The translations under genes were made by a program, and so were the position numbers. A stretch of DNA of 64,000 bases, taken from the IMG/VR virus record IMGVR_UViG_3300021962_000021, positions 62,001 through 126,000 of that record; one strand, written 5' to 3'. Within the stretch, counting starts at the first letter, position 1. Each line of letters opens with the position of its first letter. Positions 55,404 to 62,879 of the stretch are shown here, one piece after another. Below the pieces are notes generated by a model. The model was not told where the DNA came from. It saw only the letters and a program-made list of their open reading frames with translations, and made no database searches. The DNA is from a virus.

Positions 55404-56045
55404 ATGAAAAAAATTACGTTTGAAGATGGTGTAGATTTGTATATAGTAAAATTAGAAAATACAAAGTTACAATCTGATGTTTTAGGAAATTGTATATCAT
55501 TTTTATCTACCGCCAATTATGTTCCCCAAGATAATTATCCATATTTAAACGATTGGGGTAGTTTTGATTTTAAAAAAGAAATGATACCATCGAATTATAT
55601 TGAAGAAATTATTAAAATTTGTTTGAATGAATGTGTTGAGTTAGGTATAAAAGATGAACTGAATTTTAATAAAGTTAATATTAATGCTTGGATAAATGTT
55701 GTAAAAACTGGAAAACCAAAACAAAATAATTTTAAATATGGTGGTGATGTTAAATTACATAACCACATAGATTTGCAAAAAATTATAAATTCTTTTTATC
55801 CGGAATATACTTTTGTATATTATGCCCAAATGCCAAATAATCTATCAGATACGGAAGGCACTTTAATAGTAGAAGGTAAAAACAAAAAAAGATATTATTA
55901 TTTACCAGAAGAAGGTGAAGTGGTTATTATGAAATCTAATTTAGAACATTCACCAAATAATTCACCCAATTCAACAAAAAATAGAATTGTTATAGCGGGT
56001 AATGTAGGATTTGAATCTGCGAAAAAAATTAGTAGTTTAATTTAA
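55404..56045 (+). CDS. 2OG-Fe(II) oxygenase-like protein
   Basis: 213 aa. K-L-H-N-H-I-D (His119, His121, Asp123), Y-Y-A-Q-M-P, a late E-H-S-P and R-I-V-I-A-G-N-V-G-F give the same motif set as the protein at 54461. Ends I-S-S-L-I although the next gene is 37 nt away, so the ending is not forced by overlap. Confidence 0.7.
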   Translation: MKKITFEDGVDLYIVKLENTKLQSDVLGNCISFLSTANYVPQDNYPYLNDWGSFDFKKEMIPSNYIEEIIKICLNECVELGIKDELNFNKVNINAWINVVKTGKPKQNNFKYGGDVKLHNHIDLQKIINSFYPEYTFVYYAQMPNNLSDTEGTLIVEGKNKKRYYYLPEEGEVVIMKSNLEHSPNNSPNSTKNRIVIAGNVGFESAKKISSLI

Positions 56046-56082
56046 AAAACCAATATATTTATATAAATAAGACAATAAAAAA

Positions 56083-57618
56083 ATGAAAGCATTAATAATT
56101 GGAACGGATTTTTTAAAGGATGCATCCGGTAATTTAAGAATAATAGAAACAAACACAAATGTGGATGTTCATAACAAAATTGTTCCACAATTGGATTGGA
56201 ATACATTTAAGCAATTTTTAATAGATAATTCTATTACAAAATTGCATTTTATATATACGGATGGTAATTTTATAAATACGGAAAAAGAAAATGTATTTGA
56301 TACAACAACAGAAAATATATCTTTAAAAGATAAAATGAGTGAAATAATGGTTGAATTATCAGGCACATTCAACCACTATGAAGTTCCTAAAAATTCAATA
56401 ACAGTTCCATATATAGAAGATGCGGATGATGTATTAATACTGAGAACATCATATGATACTACTGCATTAGTAGATGAAAATTATGCAAAAGATAAGGTAA
56501 ATTTTCATAGAGTAATTTCAAATGAAACATTTGCACCAAACGTGTATTATCATTCAGAAACTGATACAAATCTTAATATAGACCAATTAGTAAATTTACA
56601 TACTACAGCCGGCGATGCACCGAATTATATTGTAAAAACAAGATATCCAAATACAAATTATTTAACTTATCCAAAGTTTTACAAAATACAATCATTGGAA
56701 TCTTTACAATCTTTAAAAGATTCATTAACAGAATTGGAATATATAGAAGAATACCACACACACCCGGATAATTTTATTGATAATAAAATAGGCGTAATAA
56801 GAAGTTTGGATATAATATATGGTGGAACATTAAGTATATTACATTTGGGTTCGTATATTATGACGGCCGGTGTTGAAAATGATGCGTGGGTAACCGAATA
56901 TGATACAAATGGTAAAATGGAACAAAATTCCAGAGTATTATGGATGAGTAAATCCCTAATAAGTAAATTTGGTACAACTTATATTTTGGATGATGATACA
57001 CCAATATTATATTCAGATGGAAGTTTTAAATATCCAAATCAAATTTTAGTTAATGATTCATTAAAAACGATAACTCTTCCTTGGGTTCCACTAAATGAAA
57101 CATCCGAAACAGGAGAAGTATTATATATGCCAGATTTGAATTCAGGAAGTTTCAGCTCTGACTTAGAATCATTTACTCAATCAAATACAACCGTAATTGA
57201 TTTAGGAACACAAACTAAAGAATCCCTAATGATTAGGGTAACATTGGAAAATGGTATAGTTTATGAAGATTTGCCGGCTAGTTCTATGTTGGTAGAGGAA
57301 TACGATACATTACAAACTACATTTGTATTTACAAATAGATTTAGAATAAATGATTCAATTGTATTTTTTGATTATGTGAATAATACTTTAGTAAAATCAA
57401 AAATAACAAATTTGGAAATCGTATATGTTAATAAAAAAATATATGATATAAATGTTGAAACAAATGATTTGTTTTTACCATTAGCAGATGAAACATTGGG
57501 ACTTACTTTTGTACAACACAACGGTACATGTTATGGTTGGTGTGGTGCTTGGATGTGTGCAGTTTGGTGTTGTAGTGCATGTGGTTTCTGTGGTGGCCAA
57601 CCTCCTTCAAAACTTTAA
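56083..57618 (+). CDS. ATP-grasp-like plus Hint-like protein with seven-Cys tail
   Basis: 511 aa in three parts. Residues 1-295 have L-R-I-I-E-T-N-T-N-V-D and Y-I-V-K-T-R, features of ATP-grasp/TTL-like proteins, but the match is weak. Residues about 300-480 read as a Hint (hedgehog/intein) domain: D-T-P-I-L-Y-S-D-G (305-313), R-I-N-D-S-I-V-F-F, K-K-I-Y-D-I-N-V-E, ending V-Q-H-N (477-480). Residues 481-511 hold seven Cys (483, 487, 492, 496, 497, 500, 503) with Trp and Gly. The residue where an intein starts with Cys or Ser is Ile here, so splicing is doubtful; cleavage after Asn480 is conceivable. It is the only large protein of the cluster without an Ile end (S-K-L). Confidence 0.55.
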   Translation: MKALIIGTDFLKDASGNLRIIETNTNVDVHNKIVPQLDWNTFKQFLIDNSITKLHFIYTDGNFINTEKENVFDTTTENISLKDKMSEIMVELSGTFNHYEVPKNSITVPYIEDADDVLILRTSYDTTALVDENYAKDKVNFHRVISNETFAPNVYYHSETDTNLNIDQLVNLHTTAGDAPNYIVKTRYPNTNYLTYPKFYKIQSLESLQSLKDSLTELEYIEEYHTHPDNFIDNKIGVIRSLDIIYGGTLSILHLGSYIMTAGVENDAWVTEYDTNGKMEQNSRVLWMSKSLISKFGTTYILDDDTPILYSDGSFKYPNQILVNDSLKTITLPWVPLNETSETGEVLYMPDLNSGSFSSDLESFTQSNTTVIDLGTQTKESLMIRVTLENGIVYEDLPASSMLVEEYDTLQTTFVFTNRFRINDSIVFFDYVNNTLVKSKITNLEIVYVNKKIYDINVETNDLFLPLADETLGLTFVQHNGTCYGWCGAWMCAVWCCSACGFCGGQPPSKL

Positions 57619-57630
57619 AAATAATTAAAA

Positions 57631-57750
57631 ATGAAAGATAAAATAATTTCTTCGGAAATAGTATTAACCAATAACACCACAAATCAGGCCATTGCAACTA
57701 TTATGCAGCAGGTCGCAAACTTAATTTATACGGATGTAACTGGTTCATAA
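57631..57750 (+). CDS. small protein, 39 aa
   Basis: ATG 57631, stop 57748-57750. Polar helix with T-N-N-T-T-N-Q-A-I-A. Sits between the Hint-like gene and a sulfotransferase gene. No family recognised. Confidence 0.45.
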   Translation: MKDKIISSEIVLTNNTTNQAIATIMQQVANLIYTDVTGS

Positions 57751-57761
57751 ATTTTATTAAA

Positions 57762-58496
57762 ATGGTTATAAATAATTGTATTGTTTTTATACCAATACCA
57801 AAAAATGCATCTTGGTCGGTAGAAGATACTTGTATTGAATACGGGTTGGATTTAACATATCCGAATATTTTATGGGAAAATTCTATTAAATTTGGAGTAA
57901 AAAATCCAGAAAAACATATTCATTCGGATATAAATTATTTAATTGATTCGCTTGGTATGGATTTTGAATTTGTATGTATAATAAGAAATTCTACGGATAG
58001 ATTTATATCAGCTTGGAAATTTTTTATACAAGAAATAATTCAAAGTATATCCGAAGAGGGTTCAAATATCCTTAAAAATTTAGATAATAATTTTATAATT
58101 TCTTTTTTTAAAGACAACATATACGAATTCAAAAATGCGTATATATCTTATGAAACTAGAGTAAATCTCCTAATAAAATTATTAGAAACGGCGGGTGTAA
58201 TTCAATATTATAATATATCCGATGAATTTAAAAAAAGATACGCAATACACATTATGTCATTCGTATCGCAATATCAATGGATATCATCATCAAAAGTAAA
58301 AGTAAAAGAATTTCATTTTGATAGATTATATGAATTTGAAGATTATATATCAAAAAAACTTAATATAGATTTTAAGTTAATTCATAAAAATAAAACGCAA
58401 TTAGATTATTCTGCAATATTGAAAACCGATGAATTAATAAAATTTGTCGATACATATATTGATGGTTCATACAAAAGAGTTAAATCTATTATTTAA
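57762..58496 (+). CDS. sulfotransferase-like protein, 244 aa
   Basis: I-P-I-P-K-N-A-S-W-S (about 10-19) as the 5' phosphosulfate loop and V-C-I-I-R-N-S-T-D-R-F-I-S-A (about 67-80) as the 3' phosphate motif. Sulfotransferase family with PAPS donor; acceptor unknown. Ends V-K-S-I-I and overlaps the next start (TAATG). Confidence 0.7.
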   Translation: MVINNCIVFIPIPKNASWSVEDTCIEYGLDLTYPNILWENSIKFGVKNPEKHIHSDINYLIDSLGMDFEFVCIIRNSTDRFISAWKFFIQEIIQSISEEGSNILKNLDNNFIISFFKDNIYEFKNAYISYETRVNLLIKLLETAGVIQYYNISDEFKKRYAIHIMSFVSQYQWISSSKVKVKEFHFDRLYEFEDYISKKLNIDFKLIHKNKTQLDYSAILKTDELIKFVDTYIDGSYKRVKSII

Positions 58497-59317
58497 TGAA
58501 ATTATTTACATTCGGTGATAGTTGGACCGAAGGAGTTGGTTCCGATTGGCAGGAAGAATTAAAAACCGAAGATTTAGAAGAAAGAACAAAAATACGTCAT
58601 AAATACGCATGGCCTACATTGTTATCAAAACATTTAAATATTCCTTTTGATAATTTTGGAATAGGTGGTTGTTCTAATAAAAGTATATTTGATGCAGTTT
58701 GTAATTCAGTAGATACCGATTTAATTAAAAAAGATGATTTGGTTGTTATAATGTGGAGTTCATCTTTAAGAGATTCTGTTCCATTTTTTCCTGATAATAA
58801 TTCCTGGCACTATTGGGGTGAGAGATATAAACGAAAAGAATATTTGTATAAAAAAGTATTTAAAAATACAAATATAACTACAAAATACGATAGAATAAAA
58901 AAAGAATATCAAGAATATTTTTTAGCAAATTTATTTACGGATGAATATTATCAAATCGTAAACCAAAATTATATTTTATATTTACAATGGATGTTTAAAA
59001 AAATTGGTATAAGATATATTTTTTGTGATGCATTTGATTTAATGATAAAAGATGATATTTCAAAAAACATAGATAAAACTAATCTAATTGATAAAAACCA
59101 TTATTGGGGTATTTCAAATAAAACTTTAAAAGATTTATTAATAAATACAAATAGAAAGGATGTGTGGGGAGATGGACAACATTGGAAAGATTTAACAGAG
59201 GGTAAACATCCTAACAAAAATGGATATAAATTAATTGCGAATGAACTATATGATTTTATATTAAATAAAAACATATTAACATATAAGACGAACAATATCG
59301 AAAATATTATTATATGA
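58496..59317 (+). CDS. SGNH hydrolase, 273 aa
   Basis: F-G-D-S-W-T (6-11, Ser9 as nucleophile), N-F-G-I-G-G-C-S-N (about 53-61, block II/III Gly-Asn), V-V-I-M-W-S-S-S and a C-terminal K-H-P-N-K-N-G-Y with the catalytic His. A clear SGNH esterase/acyltransferase. In surface glycan loci these add or remove acyl groups. Ends E-N-I-I-I. Confidence 0.75.
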   Translation: MKLFTFGDSWTEGVGSDWQEELKTEDLEERTKIRHKYAWPTLLSKHLNIPFDNFGIGGCSNKSIFDAVCNSVDTDLIKKDDLVVIMWSSSLRDSVPFFPDNNSWHYWGERYKRKEYLYKKVFKNTNITTKYDRIKKEYQEYFLANLFTDEYYQIVNQNYILYLQWMFKKIGIRYIFCDAFDLMIKDDISKNIDKTNLIDKNHYWGISNKTLKDLLINTNRKDVWGDGQHWKDLTEGKHPNKNGYKLIANELYDFILNKNILTYKTNNIENIII

Positions 59318-59859
59318 ATTATTATATAAACAATTTGTTTGATAAAAAAGAATGCCAATCTATAATAGAATTTGCAGAAAATAATGGCATACAATTTTCA
59401 TATAATCCAAATGAAGTATGGGATTGTAAAAGAATTTATGATGATGAATTTAAATCAAATATAATTCAAAAAATCAAAGAAAAATATAATAAAAATGAAT
59501 TTAAATTATGGTTTGATTTGAATAAATTTAATATAAAGGATGTAAATATTAGTTTGACAAAGTATTATGATAATAGATGGTTGGATTTGCATTTAGATAC
59601 TACATCACAATTTACAACAGTTATAGTTTTATCGGCCGGATTTAGTGATGGTAGCTTCGTATTATCCGAAAAAATGGATGATATAAAAAATGGAAATAAA
59701 TACATACTAAATATTGGTGAATCTATTTCATTTGATGGTAGTAAAACATATCACGGTGTAATGCCAGTCTATTCAGGTATTAGATATGCATTAAATATAT
59801 GGATGACAAATACAGATTTTAAATATTATCAATTAGATAAATCAAAAAAATTGATATGA
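59314..59859 (+). CDS. 2OG-Fe(II) oxygenase, PKHD-like, 181 aa
   Basis: L-H-L-D (His93-x-Asp95), Y-H-G-V-M-P-V (His147) and G-I-R-Y-A-L-N-I-W give the complete H-x-D...H...R set. Similar in layout to 53898 but divergent in sequence. Overlaps both neighbours by 4 nt; ends S-K-K-L-I. Confidence 0.8.
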   Translation: MNYYINNLFDKKECQSIIEFAENNGIQFSYNPNEVWDCKRIYDDEFKSNIIQKIKEKYNKNEFKLWFDLNKFNIKDVNISLTKYYDNRWLDLHLDTTSQFTTVIVLSAGFSDGSFVLSEKMDDIKNGNKYILNIGESISFDGSKTYHGVMPVYSGIRYALNIWMTNTDFKYYQLDKSKKLI

Positions 59860-60380
59860 ATATTTTAATAATTTCCTTACCAAGAACAGGTTCCACCGAA
59901 TTAGGTAAAAAATTAGCAATTGATAATAAATTGGTTTATAATTTTGAACCATTTAATCCATTTAATAAAATAAATACTCAAAATAATATTCATAATGTAG
60001 TTATAAAAACAATTATATTTCATAAACCAAATTCTATAAAAGAATCCAATAGAGTAGACTGGTTAATAAGTTTGATATCAAAATTTGAAAAAACAATTTT
60101 ATTAAGTAGAAGAGATTTAAAGGCATGTGCGGAAAGTTGGTCTTATCTAAACTATAAAATGAAAACATCGAATTTTTCATCTATATCACAATATCTTTGG
60201 GAAAAAACACCAAACTATGATGAAGCATTTTATAACATAAAGTTGTGGAATGATGAATTAAACTATATATCGCAAAAAACAAATATACCAATAACTTATT
60301 ATGAAGATATCTATGATTTAAATGATAAAAATAGATTGAGAAAAGGAAATAAAGATGATTATAATTACAATTTAATATAA
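59856..60380 (+). CDS. sulfotransferase-like protein, 174 aa
   Basis: S-L-P-R-T-G-S-T-E-L-G-K-K-L (6-19) is a very clear 5' phosphosulfate P-loop, and L-L-S-R-R-D-L-K-A-C-A-E-S-W (about 80-93) the 3' phosphate motif. Third sulfotransferase-like gene of the cluster. Overlaps the radical SAM start (TAATG); ends Y-N-L-I. Confidence 0.75.
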   Translation: MNILIISLPRTGSTELGKKLAIDNKLVYNFEPFNPFNKINTQNNIHNVVIKTIIFHKPNSIKESNRVDWLISLISKFEKTILLSRRDLKACAESWSYLNYKMKTSNFSSISQYLWEKTPNYDEAFYNIKLWNDELNYISQKTNIPITYYEDIYDLNDKNRLRKGNKDDYNYNLI

Positions 60381-61444
60381 TGATTGATTTAAAAGATTAT
60401 ATATGCAAAGTTCCATTTGAAATATTGGAAATACATGATGAATCTTATTTTTTATGCTGTGCAAGTTGGTTAAAAAAACACTTACCAAAGAATCAACCTA
60501 TGAAAGATGTGTGGAATAGTGATGAGGCAAAGGATATTAGAAAATCGGTATTGAATGGTTCATATCTTTATTGTGATAAAAAACAATGTCCGTATCTATC
60601 TCAATTAATAAATTTAAAAACCAATAATTTAGGTCCTATAAAACATTATTCTCAAATAGACCCATCTTTTTTTAATAATTACAATTTTGAAACAGGAAAA
60701 ATGTATCAGGGACCAAAAACCATACATATGAGTTTTGATAGGACGTGTAATTATAAATGCCCATCTTGTAGAATAGAAATGATTGTTGCAAATAGTGATA
60801 AAATACAAAAAATAAATATAACAATAGAAGAAATGGAATCTCTATATGCAAACGATATAGAAATGATATATTGTTCAGGCACTGCAGACCCGTTTGCTTC
60901 CGTTTCATATAGAAATTTTTTAAGAAAATTTAATCCTAAAAAATATCCAAATTTAAAATCAATACACTTACATACAAATGCCAGTTTATGGAATAAGGAA
61001 ATGTGGGATAGTATGCCGGAAATACATGATTATGTAAAGAGTTGTGAAATAAGTATTGATGCTGGTTCAAAATTTACATACGAAAATGTAACAAGATTGG
61101 GTGGTAATTGGGATAATTTAATATCCAATCTTAATTTTATTTCAACCATAAAAAGTATACAAACTGTAAAATGTTCATTTGTAGTTCAACAATCTAATTA
61201 TACAGAAATGTCTGAATTTTTAAGATTAATTACTTTCATATTTGGTAATAAAACAAAAGTATTTTTTGGAAGAATAACTAATTGGGGAACATTTTCCGAT
61301 GAAACCTTTAAAATGATTGATGTGGGTAATGTGCTACATCCAGAACATTCTTTGTTTTTAGATGAGTTCAAAAAGGTAGCCACCAATCCATATGTATTTC
61401 ATAATATGTATGATTTAATAGAAATAAAAAAATCTATAATTTAA
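60380..61444 (+). CDS. radical SAM protein, second copy
   Basis: 354 aa. Radical SAM motif C-N-Y-K-C-P-S-C (Cys123, 127, 130). The N-terminal cluster site C-K-V-P-F ... C-C-A-S-W ... C-D-K-K-Q-C-P-Y matches the protein at 32330, so the two are paralogues. A G-T-A-D-P and an S-I-D-A strand follow as in that protein. Last gene of the operon; it still ends K-K-S-I-I although no gene follows closely. Confidence 0.8.
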   Translation: MIDLKDYICKVPFEILEIHDESYFLCCASWLKKHLPKNQPMKDVWNSDEAKDIRKSVLNGSYLYCDKKQCPYLSQLINLKTNNLGPIKHYSQIDPSFFNNYNFETGKMYQGPKTIHMSFDRTCNYKCPSCRIEMIVANSDKIQKINITIEEMESLYANDIEMIYCSGTADPFASVSYRNFLRKFNPKKYPNLKSIHLHTNASLWNKEMWDSMPEIHDYVKSCEISIDAGSKFTYENVTRLGGNWDNLISNLNFISTIKSIQTVKCSFVVQQSNYTEMSEFLRLITFIFGNKTKVFFGRITNWGTFSDETFKMIDVGNVLHPEHSLFLDEFKKVATNPYVFHNMYDLIEIKKSII

Positions 61445-61445
61445 A

Positions 61446-61477
61446 TTTGGTAATTTTAAATTTTTTTCATATATTAG
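61446..61477 (+). promoter_or_regulatory. probable Bacteroidota-type promoter
   Basis: TTTG at 61446-61449, 20-nt spacer, TATATTAG at 61470-61477 (one mismatch to TAnnTTTG). Directs the HD-domain gene 31 nt downstream. Confidence 0.65.
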
Positions 61478-61508
61478 ATGTATTAATAAATAATTAAACT
61501 CTAAAAGT

Positions 61509-62150
61509 ATGAAAACGCAACAAGAACTAGAAGCAAATTACGAAAAGTTCATTCAAATTCTAAAAAAATATTTCACAGGCGAAAGGTTAGAGAAATTACT
61601 CCACATGTATTCCGAAGATGAATTGGGAAGTAATCTAGCGGTATCACCGGCATCCGGCTCAACATTTTATCACAATGCATACATAGGTGGTTATATTGAC
61701 CATATATTTAATGTAACTAAGAATGCGCTTCGTATGAAGAAGTTATTTGAAGAAGCAGGTGGTAAAATTGATTTTACTGATGAAGAATTAGTATTCAGTT
61801 GTTTACATCACGATTTGGGTAAATTGGGTATTAAAGGTGAATTACACTATATTCCAAACGATAATGATTGGCAGATTAAAAATAACGGACATGTGTTTAA
61901 GAGAAACGATAAGATTTCTTATATGACACTTACCGATAGAACATTTTTTACTCTAAACCATTATGGTATTTCTTATAATGAGAATGAGTATTTTGCTATC
62001 AAACTTACAGATGGTATGTATGATGAAGATAACCAAAAGTATTTAGCCGGTCACGATATTAAAAAACAATTGAAAGGTAAATTACAATTTATTATGCATT
62101 GGGCAGACCACATGTCTACTGTGATTGAAAGACAAGATGTCAAAATTTAA
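61509..62150 (+). CDS. HD-domain phosphohydrolase, 213 aa
   Basis: L-H-H-D-L-G-K-L-G (99-107, HD pair H101/D102), with an earlier H-N-A-Y-I-G-G-Y-I-D-H and a later H-W-A-D-H giving the other metal ligands in family order. Similar HD proteins act as 3'-5' exoribonucleases (YhaM-like) or nucleotide phosphohydrolases; this one has no OB domain, so the exact substrate is open. Confidence 0.75.
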   Translation: MKTQQELEANYEKFIQILKKYFTGERLEKLLHMYSEDELGSNLAVSPASGSTFYHNAYIGGYIDHIFNVTKNALRMKKLFEEAGGKIDFTDEELVFSCLHHDLGKLGIKGELHYIPNDNDWQIKNNGHVFKRNDKISYMTLTDRTFFTLNHYGISYNENEYFAIKLTDGMYDEDNQKYLAGHDIKKQLKGKLQFIMHWADHMSTVIERQDVKI

Positions 62151-62172
62151 TGACATTATTTCCTAAAAAAAG

Positions 62173-62206
62173 TTTGGTATGATAGTTGAATAATAATAGT
62201 ATATTG
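62173..62206 (+). promoter_or_regulatory. possible promoter for the Hsp20 gene
   Basis: TTTG at 62173-62176 and TATATTG at 62200-62206, but the spacer is 23 nt, longer than in all other promoters here. Low confidence. Confidence 0.35.
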
Positions 62207-62227
62207 TTTAACAAAAAAATTAAAACT

Positions 62228-62623
62228 ATGTATTACACAAATTTTGACAAAGTATTAGAATCTATTTTTGAAAGTAACTCTCCAGTTTGGGAAAACAAAT
62301 CAACAACATTTGTTCCTTCTAAATTTGCAGTTGATGTAAAAGATGATAAAGCACACATTGCTTTAGCAGTGATAGGACATGACCCTAAAAACATTGAAAT
62401 CAATTGTTATGAAGATAAAATTGAAGTTACTGCAACAAAAGAGAAAAAAGATTCACAAAACGCAGTTGACCAGTTGATTGGAAACATTAAAGAAACAATC
62501 ACATTGGGTAAAGACTTAGATGGTAGAAATGCAAAAGCGGAAATTAAAAATGGTATCTTATCAATCTTAGTAGAAAGAAAAGAAGAATCCAAACCAAAAA
62601 AATTAACCTTAAAAGTTGGTTAA
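62228..62623 (+). CDS. small heat shock protein, Hsp20/alpha-crystallin family
   Basis: 131 aa. Start placed at ATG 62228 (MYYTNF), since an earlier in-frame ATG lies within the promoter leader. The alpha-crystallin domain shows F-A-V-D-V-K-D-D-K-A-H-I-A-L-A-V-I-G, K-I-E-V-T-A-T-K-E-K and the late G-I-L-S-I-L-V-E motif (G-x-L strand). T4-like phages and cyanophages also carry Hsp20 genes. Probably an ATP-independent holdase. Confidence 0.85.
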   Translation: MYYTNFDKVLESIFESNSPVWENKSTTFVPSKFAVDVKDDKAHIALAVIGHDPKNIEINCYEDKIEVTATKEKKDSQNAVDQLIGNIKETITLGKDLDGRNAKAEIKNGILSILVERKEESKPKKLTLKVG

Positions 62624-62647
62624 TTCAGTTATTTTTTGTATATTACG

Positions 62648-62680
62648 AAGGTAGGAGTTTTATAACTTCTACCTTTTTTT
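62648..62680 (+). terminator. intrinsic terminator after the Hsp20 gene
   Basis: AAGGTAGGAGTT and AACTTCTACCTT form a 12-bp stem (one G-T) with loop TTAT, followed by T residues. Confidence 0.85.
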
Positions 62681-62702
62681 ATTTAATAAAATATTTATTA
62701 GT

Positions 62703-62879
62703 ATGATATATAACGAAAAAATACAAAACTTATTAGAAGCGTTGAATGGTAAGTTGAGAATTATCCAGAATGTTGCAAATGGTGCACAACAACTTTCACC
62801 ATCAGAAATTAATACGGTAATTGAAGATGCTAGGAAAATAGTAGAGCGTGCTTCTGAATTAGTATCAATCAATAGATAA
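62703..62879 (+). CDS. hypothetical helical protein, 58 aa
   Basis: ATG 62703, stop 62877-62879, overlapping the start of the next gene (TAATG). Helical, with N-G-A-Q-Q-L-S-P-S-E in the middle. Not recognised, but its coupling to the large membrane gene suggests a joint role. Confidence 0.55.
   Translation: MIYNEKIQNLLEALNGKLRIIQNVANGAQQLSPSEINTVIEDARKIVERASELVSINR

Noticed and set aside
56083-57618. Active splicing intein
   Set aside because: The residue at the expected first position is Ile rather than Cys/Ser and no C-terminal host protein follows, only a 31-residue tail.
62615-62646. Promoter between Hsp20 and the 58-aa gene
   Set aside because: GTTG and TATATTAC are both off consensus, and a terminator follows immediately.
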